Of a DNA stretch of 5,604 nucleotides, positions 1 through 4,417 are shown one piece after another; the first letter of the stretch is position 1; each line of letters opens with the position of its first letter. Origin of the DNA: an uncultured Collinsella sp. (GTDB taxonomy: Bacteria > Actinomycetota > Coriobacteriia > Coriobacteriales > Coriobacteriaceae); contig USMR01000072.1 in the NCBI GenBank assembly GCA_900555815.1, positions 1 to 5,604 on the forward strand, given 5' to 3'. The notes under the pieces were generated by a model, which worked only from the letters and a program-made list of their open reading frames with translations, was not told where the DNA came from and did no database searches. The position numbers were made by a program, and so were the translations under genes.

Positions 1-33
1 GCGTATGGTTTCCTCGGTGAGGTTTCGCTGCCT

Positions 34-129
34 CTATGATTGCAAGGGCGTTGGAAAAAACGAATAGTAAGCCAATTTCCCCGATAGATTATTGCGGAGC
101 GTTCCCTGGCCGTTCTCCTCGATTTGCAT
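34..129 (-). pseudogene. short open frame, possibly the truncated start of a Fic-type gene
   Basis: An ATG at 129 is preceded by GGAGG with a 5-nt spacer, a good ribosome binding site. The frame reads 31 codons and stops at TAG (36-34). An in-frame ATG four codons upstream (141) has no comparable site. The end of the peptide, LAYYSFFPTPLQ, resembles from memory the 'Y-x-SF-x-P-x-PL' stretch near the N-terminus of many Fic-family (AMP transferase) proteins. This likeness is weak and rests on a dozen residues. If it is right, the gene is broken by the stop, or continues in another frame beyond the window edge; no frame in the remaining 33 bases is clearly Fic-like. The AT-rich operator cluster lies directly upstream, where an autoregulated gene would have its control region. 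It could equally be a real small peptide gene or chance. Confidence 0.3.
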
Positions 130-155
130 CGCGCCCTCCATATCTTTAGTGCCGG

Positions 156-259
156 AAACTCGTTATTAGGCTAATCATATCAATTCTAATAACGAGTTTA
201 AGGATTAAATAGTTATTAGAATTCATGTAAACAATCTAATGATGAGAAGTCGTTATTAC
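156..259. promoter_or_regulatory. cluster of inverted operator-like sites (core GTTATTAG)
   Basis: Five copies of an 8-bp core alternate in orientation: GTTATTAG at 162-169, its inverse CTAATAAC at 186-193, GTTATTAG at 212-219, a degenerate inverse CTAATGAT at 236-243, and GTTATTAC at 252-259. A partial inverse CTAAT lies at 171-175. The first pair extends to a perfect 14-bp inverted repeat (156-169 with 186-199). The second and third copies form a perfect 12-bp inverted repeat (182-193 with 212-223). Copies 1 and 3, and copies 2 and 4, are each exactly 50 bp apart, so the cluster looks like a duplicated 50-bp module. The stretch is AT-rich in a GC-rich region. The arrangement suggests cooperative binding by a dimeric regulator controlling the reverse-strand frame at 129, the forward promoter at 260, or both. 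The regulator is not in the window. Confidence 0.6.
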
Positions 260-287
260 TTGACCATGGAGCTCGGCTTGGTACAAG
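260..287 (+). promoter_or_regulatory. candidate forward promoter abutting the operator cluster
   Basis: TTGACC at 260-265 (5 of 6 to the -35 consensus) and TACAAG at 282-287 (4 of 6 to the -10) are separated by 16 nt. The last operator-like site (252-259) touches the -35 box, so bound regulator would be expected to affect it. Transcription would begin near 294 and run into the inverted repeat at 306-369 and the structured segment beyond. No good open frame with a ribosome binding site follows before the PTS gene at 712. The call rests on box matches only. Confidence 0.35.
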
Positions 288-305
288 GGGGTCATCCAAA
301 ATGAA

Positions 306-369
306 CGTGGATAATCTCCCGTTTTTGGCTCGGTGACGGCCTCAAAGTCAAAGTGGGAGATTATCCACG
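306..369. repeat. 15-bp perfect inverted repeat, possible hairpin
   Basis: CGTGGATAATCTCCC at 306-320 is the exact inverse of 355-369, with a 34-nt loop between. There is no T-run after either arm, so it is not a standard terminator. If the promoter at 260-287 is real, the hairpin would lie at the 5' end of its transcript. A related fragment, AATCCACACTCG, occurs at 391-402. It may be a dispersed palindromic repeat of this genome or an operator; the sequence alone does not decide. Confidence 0.55.
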
Positions 370-418
370 CTCGTTAGTTAAGCGTCCGAAAATCCACACT
401 CGCCAAACCTACCAAAAA

Positions 419-628
419 GGGACGGGTTTATTTTGGCACGTTTCGGTCGGTATCAGGAAGTGTCAGGGACGGGGCGGCGGCAGGACTCGAGAGCGAAAAG
501 AAGTATCGGGTTTGGTGCGCCCGCTTCTGCCCGTCCCGTGTGCAGGCGATACTCGGCTTATCGACCCGCGATGCAAAGGAGATGCTCGCCCCACGAACAC
601 TACCGGGAAGGGCTCGCGATTCGAGTCC
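419..628 (+). other. GC-rich non-coding segment with competing pairings; candidate structured RNA
   Basis: Open frames here have no ribosome binding site and no recognisable product. GGGACGGG occurs twice (419-426 and 466-473) and its exact complement CCCGTCCC once (530-537), so two copies compete for one partner. AGTATCG (502-508) pairs with CGATACT (547-553), and CTGC (527-530) with GCAG (542-545). GGACTCGA (483-490) pairs with TCGAGTCC (621-628), extended inward by GCGA/TCGC (493-496 with 614-617). The 3' side of that long stem can instead fold locally as a 7-bp hairpin (610-616 with 622-628). The end looks superficially like a tRNA T-arm, but no matching acceptor stem exists. I do not recognise a known riboswitch or RNA family. 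The strand is assumed from the flanking forward gene. Confidence 0.3.
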
Positions 629-633
629 CCACC

Positions 634-662
634 TTAGCATTTGAACCATTTGGCACTATAAT
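634..662 (+). promoter_or_regulatory. sigma-70-type promoter of the PTS IIA gene
   Basis: TATAAT at 657-662 matches the -10 consensus perfectly. TTAGCA at 634-639 matches the -35 at 4 of 6 positions, with a 17-nt spacer. The transcript should start near 669, giving a leader of about 40 nt. That leader carries a small hairpin, GCGCA (675-679) with TGCGC (686-690), and then the ribosome binding site AGGAG (700-704) 7 nt before the ATG at 712. The promoter lies just downstream of the structured segment, so that segment is not part of this transcript. Confidence 0.8.
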
Positions 663-711
663 TACCGTAGGCATGCGCACAACGTTGCGCTTAATCAAGA
701 GGAGAAAACAT

Positions 712-1248
712 ATGGGTCTGTTTGACATGTTCAAGAAGAAGGCTGAGCCCGCGGCTGCCGCTGCTCCGGCCTCCATCTCTGCTTCTGCCGGCGCCGACGT
801 GCTGTGCTCGCCCGTCAAGGGCAAGGTCATCAAGATGGCCGACGTGCCCGATCCCGTCTTTGGTGGCGAGGTTCTGGGCAAGGGCTGTGCCGTGTGGCCC
901 GAGGACGATCTGGTCTACGCTCCCTGCGACGGTAAGGTGACCGTCACCATGGGTCACGCCGTGGGTCTGCAGTCCGATAGCGGCATCGAGGTTCTGGTGC
1001 ACGTTGGCGTCGATACCGTCAACATGAACGGCGATGGCTTCGAGGGCTTCGTCAAGGCCGACGACGTTGTGAAGGCTGGCCAGCCCATACTCAAGATCGA
1101 CCGCGCCAAGATCGCCGCTGCCGGTTACAAGGACTGCGTCGTCGTGGCCGTGTCCAACACCGCCGAGTTTGCCGATGTCGAGCTCACCGTTGAGGCAGAG
1201 TCCGCCGTCGCCGCCGGTGACGCCATCGTCAAGGTCGTCCGCAAGTAA
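712..1248 (+). CDS. crr: PTS glucose-type IIA component (stand-alone EIIA)
   Basis: This 178-residue protein is a single-domain phosphocarrier of the sugar phosphotransferase system. The family takes phosphate from HPr and passes it to an EIIB domain for sugar uptake, in the cytoplasm. The start MGLFDMFKKK resembles the amphipathic N-terminus of enteric IIA-Glc (MGLFDK). An Ala/Pro-rich linker follows (about 12-27), then the IIA beta-barrel fold from about residue 28. The two family histidines are visible: His82 in GHAVG and the phosphorylated His97 in VLVHVGVDTV. APCDGKV (70-76) and VSNTAEF (147-153) are also typical. The start is fixed by AGGAG 7 nt upstream; an upstream in-frame extension lacks this and is not used. 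It has its own promoter and terminator. No EIIB or EIIC is adjacent, so it probably serves permeases encoded elsewhere; a regulatory role as in enterics is possible but unproven here. The symbol crr is by homology; ptsG-related names are alternatives. Confidence 0.92.
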   Translation: MGLFDMFKKKAEPAAAAAPASISASAGADVLCSPVKGKVIKMADVPDPVFGGEVLGKGCAVWPEDDLVYAPCDGKVTVTMGHAVGLQSDSGIEVLVHVGVDTVNMNGDGFEGFVKADDVVKAGQPILKIDRAKIAAAGYKDCVVVAVSNTAEFADVELTVEAESAVAAGDAIVKVVRK

Positions 1249-1274
1249 ACTGCGGCGTCCAAAGGATGTGCAAG

Positions 1275-1303
1275 GGTGGTCGGGTTTTCCGGCCACCTTT
1301 TTT
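1275..1303 (+). terminator. intrinsic terminator of the PTS IIA gene
   Basis: A 9-bp stem (GGTGGTCGG 1275-1283 with CCGGCCACC 1289-1297, one G-T wobble) encloses the loop GTTTT and is followed by six T residues (1298-1303). It starts 26 nt after the stop codon. Confidence 0.9.
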
Positions 1304-1333
1304 ATTGCACCGTGGGGAAGCGTTTTATTGCAC
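1300..1333. repeat. 11-bp direct repeat overlapping the terminator tail
   Basis: TTTTATTGCAC occurs at 1300-1310 and again at 1323-1333, a 23-bp period. The first copy includes the T-run of the terminator. It may be a local duplication or slip; no function is evident. Confidence 0.5.
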
Positions 1334-1389
1334 GTTGGGCGGGCTTGCAAACCGTTCGGACGCTAAAACGAACCGACCACGCCTTCGCG

Positions 1390-1419
1390 TTGCCGAGGGT
1401 GTTCATAAGTGGATAGTAT
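1390..1419 (+). promoter_or_regulatory. weak candidate promoter of the lipoprotein gene
   Basis: TTGCCG (1390-1395) and TAGTAT (1414-1419) each match consensus at 4 of 6 positions, with an 18-nt spacer. The region must hold a promoter, since a strong terminator precedes it and the lipoprotein gene follows. A 6-bp dyad, ATAAGT (1405-1410) with ACTTAT (1426-1431), straddles the -10 box and might be an operator. The leader to the ATG would be about 60 nt. Confidence 0.35.
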
Positions 1420-1484
1420 GGGCTTACTTATTACAACGTGTGCCGCGTCCGGGAAGCGCGGTGCCGCTCATTGGGAGGAACAAC

Positions 1485-2042
1485 ATGAAAAAGAAGCTGC
1501 TGCTTGCGCCCCTCATGGCCGTCTTGGTTGCATGCGTGGTCGTGCTTTCCGGCTGTGGAGGTCCTTCGGTTGAGGAGCTCATCACCGAGGATCTTACGAC
1601 GCAGTTTGACGAGGTCAAGAACGGTGGCGACGACTTCCTCTCTGGTCTGGAGGAGGCTTCGGGCGACGAGTTCGAGCAGCTGGGTATCGATCCCAAGGAG
1701 TATGCCAAGACCTATCTCGAGGGCTTTGACTACAAGATCGGCGACGTGACGGTCGACGAGGACAAGGGCGTCGCGACCGCCGAGGTCTCTATCACCTGCA
1801 AGTCTATGAACAAGATCGTCGAGGACTTCTCCACCCAGTATCAGGAGAAGGTCGCTGCGCTTGACACGGTTCCTTCCGATGACGAGCTGTACAAGATGGC
1901 CGGTCAGGTTATGGTCGATGTGACCAAGGCCACCGAGCCCAGGAAGACCACGGTTATCTTCAAGTACACCTGCAACGACGACGGTGAGTGGTCTGCCGAC
2001 GACTCCGTCAACTCCGAGATGATGGATGCAATGCTGAGCTAG
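1485..2042 (+). CDS. small secreted lipoprotein of unknown function
   Basis: The product has 185 residues. It has a classic lipoprotein signal: MKKK, a hydrophobic core (about 5-21) and the lipobox LSGC, so Cys24 should be lipidated and the mature protein anchored to the outer face of the membrane. The mature part (about 160 residues) is acidic, rich in Asp and Glu. It has a helical-looking first half (about 28-82, with EELITEDLTTQFDEVKNG) and then beta-like stretches around 83-105 (YKIGDVTVDEDKGVATAEV) and 153-164 (KTTVIFKYTC). This resembles small substrate-free lipoproteins with a DUF5105/DUF4878-like fold that are common in Coriobacteriia; that link is from memory. Two cysteines (105 and 163) could form a disulfide. 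The start is set by GGGAGG 6 nt before the ATG. It is a single-gene unit between a terminator and two large dyads. No substrate or partner can be named. Confidence 0.85.
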   Translation: MKKKLLLAPLMAVLVACVVVLSGCGGPSVEELITEDLTTQFDEVKNGGDDFLSGLEEASGDEFEQLGIDPKEYAKTYLEGFDYKIGDVTVDEDKGVATAEVSITCKSMNKIVEDFSTQYQEKVAALDTVPSDDELYKMAGQVMVDVTKATEPRKTTVIFKYTCNDDGEWSADDSVNSEMMDAMLS

Positions 2043-2060
2043 TTCGTTGCGCGGTAGTTC

Positions 2061-2088
2061 GTTACGGCGTTTTACCAAACGCCGTAAC
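2061..2088. repeat. perfect 12-bp hairpin after the lipoprotein gene
   Basis: GTTACGGCGTTT (2061-2072) pairs perfectly with AAACGCCGTAAC (2077-2088) around the loop TACC. It starts 18 nt after the stop codon. There is no T-run after it, so it is better seen as an mRNA 3'-end stabiliser or part of a compound terminator with the next dyad. Confidence 0.6.
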
Positions 2089-2101
2089 TGCTCGACGCTG
2101 C

Positions 2102-2200
2102 AAACGCCCCTAAGCGGCAATCTGACGTTCAATTTCAAGGGCGCGACCAGAAGGTCAGCGCCCTTTCATTTCACGTCACCTTGCTCGCTTAGGGGCGTTT
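2102..2200. terminator. large nested dyad, likely terminator of the lipoprotein gene
   Basis: About 99 nt fold almost entirely on themselves. The outer stem is a perfect 15 bp (2102-2116 with 2186-2200). Inside come GCAA/TTGC (2117-2120 with 2181-2184), TGACGT/ACGTCA (2123-2128 with 2173-2178), AAGGGCGC/GCGCCCTT (2137-2144 with 2158-2165) and GACC/GGTC (2145-2148 with 2153-2156) around the loop AGAA. This is about 37 base pairs. The inner hairpin followed by TTTCATTT resembles an intrinsic terminator, and the outer stem also ends in TTTT. The nesting is far larger than a terminator needs and may mark an inserted palindromic element. Confidence 0.55.
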
Positions 2201-2262
2201 TCGCTGTCCGTTCTCTACCTGCGGCGTTGCCATCGCTGAAGTAGTCATTGGGAAGGCGGCGG

Positions 2263-2311
2263 CTGGGGACGTTCCTTTTCTGCCGGTAGTTGGGGACACT
2301 CCTTGTGCCAG
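2263..2311. repeat. two REP-like units (TGGGGAC...CC...TGCC)
   Basis: Two similar units of 22-24 nt stand nearly side by side: 2263-2286 and 2290-2311. Both read TGGGGAC, then GTTCCTT or ACTCCTT, then a TGCC ending. The reverse complements, containing GGAACGTCCCCA and GGAGTGTCCCCA, match from memory a motif scattered through intergenic regions of Coriobacteria and other phyla, often linked to REP-type (Y1) transposases. No transposase is in the window. The dispersal claim was not checked. Confidence 0.5.
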
Positions 2312-2329
2312 CGTTGCATCGAGTGCTTG

Positions 2330-2499
2330 GGAAACCGCGACCCGGTTTTTGGCCGAATAGTGGGTCGCATTTTCCGGATGGGGTGGGTTGCGGAAAGTGC
2401 GACCCGGAATATTACTCTGAAACGGGATGCGGTTTCCCTGATGCGCCTCAAACGGAAAGCGCATCCCATTCCGGAGCTCCAAAACGGGATGCGCTTTCC
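2330..2499. repeat. array of six alternating 14-nt palindromic arms, 62-bp period
   Basis: Six arms of consensus GGAAANNGCRWCCC alternate in orientation, starting at 2330, 2362, 2392, 2424, 2454 and 2486. The start-to-start steps are 32, 30, 32, 30, 32, leaving gaps of 18, 16, 18, 16 and 18 nt. Gap sequences differ while lengths are fixed. Arms 1-3 carry GCGACCC and arms 4-6 carry GCATCCC. Arms 5 and 6 are identical inverses, and extend to 15 bp (2453-2467 with 2486-2500). Arms 2/3 and 4/5 match at 13 of 14, arms 1/2 at 12 and arms 3/4 at 10. The natural units may therefore be 2362-2405 and 2424-2467, with half-units at each end. The segment is not coding. It lies between the lipoprotein unit and the 3' end of the HAD gene. 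Confidence 0.75.
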
Positions 2500-2541
2500 G
2501 CGCGGAAGAATTGCCGCAGCTGCGTTAAGCAGTGTCGCTCG

Positions 2542-3210
2542 TTACTCGCCCAGTACCAGCGCCGCGAGCTCTGCCTGGGTGTCCACCACGTAGTCGGCGC
2601 CGGCGGCTTCCAGCTCTGCGCGGCCGCGGAAGCCCCAGCTGGCGCCCGCGCTCTTAAGGCCGGCGTTGTGGCCGGTCAGGATATCGACATTGGAATCGCC
2701 CACATAGAGTGTGGTTGCCGGATTGGCGCCCAGCTCCTCCATCACATGCAGCGTGACGGGTGCTTCGGGCTTGGGCGGAAACGCATCGACACGGCCCTGT
2801 ACCAGCGCAAAGCGCTCGGAACCAAAATACTTCTCGATAAGCGGAGCCGCCGAGATGTGGTCCTTGTTGGTGAGCACGGCAAGCTGCACACCCGCGGCGC
2901 GCAGGCGGTCGAGCATCTCGATCGTGCCGGCATAGGGGGCGGTGTGGTCCTCCTTGTGATCGCCGTAGTAAGCCCTAAACTCGGCAAGCGTCTGCTCAAA
3001 CATGCGGCCGTCGCCCGCGTACTCGGCGGGCATAAAGCGCTCAACCAGCTTGAGCATGCCGTTTCCCACCTTGTAGCGGTACTCGTCGACGGCAAACGTA
3101 GGCCAGCCGTGCGTCTCGCAGGTATGGTTGCCGGCGGCCGCCAGGTCCTCGAGCGTGTTGAGGATGGTGCCGTCCAGATCAAAGATCACATGGGAAAAAG
3201 CTGCTGCCAT
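2542..3210 (-). CDS. HAD-superfamily phosphatase (phosphoglycolate phosphatase-like)
   Basis: The 222-residue product is a soluble HAD hydrolase of the Gph/beta-phosphoglucomutase-like type with a helical cap. All four catalytic motifs are present: motif I FDLDGT with nucleophile Asp11 and acid/base Asp13; motif II Thr114 in VLTNK; motif III Lys147 in PPKPEA; and motif IV GDSNVD with Asp172 and Asp176 for magnesium. The cap lies between about residues 20 and 90. Phosphoglycolate is the usual guess for this group, but the substrate cannot be read from sequence. The ATG at 3210 is chosen because GGGAG lies 5 nt upstream; an ATG five codons earlier (3225) has only a distant GAGG. It lies 124 bp downstream of hypE on the same strand with no terminator between, so co-transcription is possible, though a -10-like TATTAT (3251-3246) could give it its own weak promoter. 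Confidence 0.9.
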   Translation of the reverse strand: MAAAFSHVIFDLDGTILNTLEDLAAAGNHTCETHGWPTFAVDEYRYKVGNGMLKLVERFMPAEYAGDGRMFEQTLAEFRAYYGDHKEDHTAPYAGTIEMLDRLRAAGVQLAVLTNKDHISAAPLIEKYFGSERFALVQGRVDAFPPKPEAPVTLHVMEELGANPATTLYVGDSNVDILTGHNAGLKSAGASWGFRGRAELEAAGADYVVDTQAELAALVLGE

Positions 3211-3334
3211 GAAAGCTCCCGTCATTGGGTTTCAAAACGCACCTCATAATACTGGGCTTCCGCGTTGGGCGTGCTTGGAATCTGAACATCTCCAGGGATA
3301 TCAAGTCACATTGCGCCGACCGTGCGGTTCCGCC

Positions 3335-4369
3335 CTAGCAAATTCTCGGCAGCTGCTCTCCCACGAGCATGTCGAGGATGCGGGTCGAGCCCCAGCCGGT
3401 GCGCACGCGCACGGCGGGACGGGCACCCTCGGCAAGCGGCAGCACGCGACCGATGATGGCGGCATTCTCGCCGTAGCGCGCGGCGCGCATGGCGCTCAGC
3501 GCGGCATCGGCTTGCTCGGCCGGCACGATGGCAACCATCTTGCCCTCGTTTGCCACCTGCAGCACATCGTAGCCGAGCATCTCGCAGGCGGCCTGCACGT
3601 CGGGACGCACGGGCACGGCATCCTCGTCGACCTCCATGGCAACACTGCTGGCCTGGGCAAACTCGTTGAGCGTGGACGCTAGGCCACCGCGCGTGGGGTC
3701 GCGAAAGCAACGCGTGCCGGGCGCTGCGGCCAAAACGTCGGCAATCAGGTGGTTGAGCGGCGCGGCATCGCTTTCGATCGTGCTCGAAAACGCCAAGCCC
3801 TCGCGCTGGCTCATGATGGCGATGCCGTGGTCGCCCAGCGTACCCGATACCAGAATGACATCGCCGGGCTGGCAGTTGGCACCGCTGAGCGCCACGCCCG
3901 CAGGTACCTCGCCCACGCCGGCGGTATTGATATAGACGCCGCCGGCCCCGCCGCGCTCGACCACCTTGGTATCGCCCGTGATTATGGACACGCCCGCCTC
4001 ACGCGCCGTCTCGGCCATCGTCTGCACAATCTGGCGGAGCTTATCCATGGGATAGCCCTCTTCGAGGATAAAGCCGCACGATAGGTAGCGCACGTTGGCA
4101 CCCGAGGTCGCGACGTCGTTGACGGTTCCGCACACGGCGAGGCGGCCGATATTGCCGCCGGGGAAGAACTGCGGCGAGACTACAAAGCTGTCGGTCGACA
4201 TGGCGATGCGCCCGCTCGCGGGCAGCGCGGCGACGCCGGCGTCGTTGCCTTCGAGCAACTCGGGCGACCCAAAGGCATCCAAAAAGACCTCATCGACGAT
4301 GCGTTTCATCATCTGGCCGCCAGAGCCGTGGCCCAGCAGGACGGTGCTATCGGTAACGCTATGGGACAT
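3335..4369 (-). CDS. hypE: hydrogenase maturation protein HypE (carbamoyl dehydratase)
   Basis: HypE receives a carbamoyl group from HypF on its C-terminal cysteine and dehydrates it with ATP to a thiocyanate, the source of the cyanide ligands of [NiFe] hydrogenase. It acts in the cytoplasm. The 344 residues match the family length. The chain ends in PRIC, so Cys344 is the carrier residue and is the very last residue, as required. Other PurM-like family features are the N-terminal LGHGSGG (12-18), NDVA (84-87), GDTKVV (132-137) and RDPTRGGL (223-230). The ATG at 4369 has GGAG 8 nt upstream. It follows hypD by 48 bp on the same strand, which fits an operon. No partner HypF is in the window. 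Nothing is missing or broken. Confidence 0.97.
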   Translation of the reverse strand: MSHSVTDSTVLLGHGSGGQMMKRIVDEVFLDAFGSPELLEGNDAGVAALPASGRIAMSTDSFVVSPQFFPGGNIGRLAVCGTVNDVATSGANVRYLSCGFILEEGYPMDKLRQIVQTMAETAREAGVSIITGDTKVVERGGAGGVYINTAGVGEVPAGVALSGANCQPGDVILVSGTLGDHGIAIMSQREGLAFSSTIESDAAPLNHLIADVLAAAPGTRCFRDPTRGGLASTLNEFAQASSVAMEVDEDAVPVRPDVQAACEMLGYDVLQVANEGKMVAIVPAEQADAALSAMRAARYGENAAIIGRVLPLAEGARPAVRVRTGWGSTRILDMLVGEQLPRIC

Positions 4370-4417
4370 ATCGAAAACTCCAATCGTGGGTGGTGCCAGT
4401 GTGCGGGTGCGTCCGGG

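Noticed and set aside
540..639. tRNA-like 3' end (GATTCGAGTCCCC)
   Set aside because: The would-be T-stem does not pair and no upstream sequence can form the acceptor stem, so no cloverleaf is possible.
433..711. In-frame N-terminal extension of the PTS IIA gene
   Set aside because: The crr promoter (634-662) lies inside it, it has no ribosome binding site, and MGLFDMF with AGGAG upstream matches the family start.
691..1350. Reverse open frame of 219 codons opposite crr
   Set aside because: It is the complement of a clear PTS IIA gene with catalytic histidines and a terminator in the right direction.
2189..2482. Reverse open frame of 97 codons across the repeats
   Set aside because: Its peptide is simply the repeat arms translated, with no start signal and no domain.
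2330..2499. CRISPR array
   Set aside because: Arms are short, imperfect and alternate in orientation rather than being direct repeats, and the gaps are only 16-18 nt; no cas genes are in the window.
2290..3249. Long forward open frame of 319 codons
   Set aside because: It is antisense to the HAD phosphatase and runs through the repeat array; it has no ribosome binding site and a composition typical of a high-GC shadow frame.
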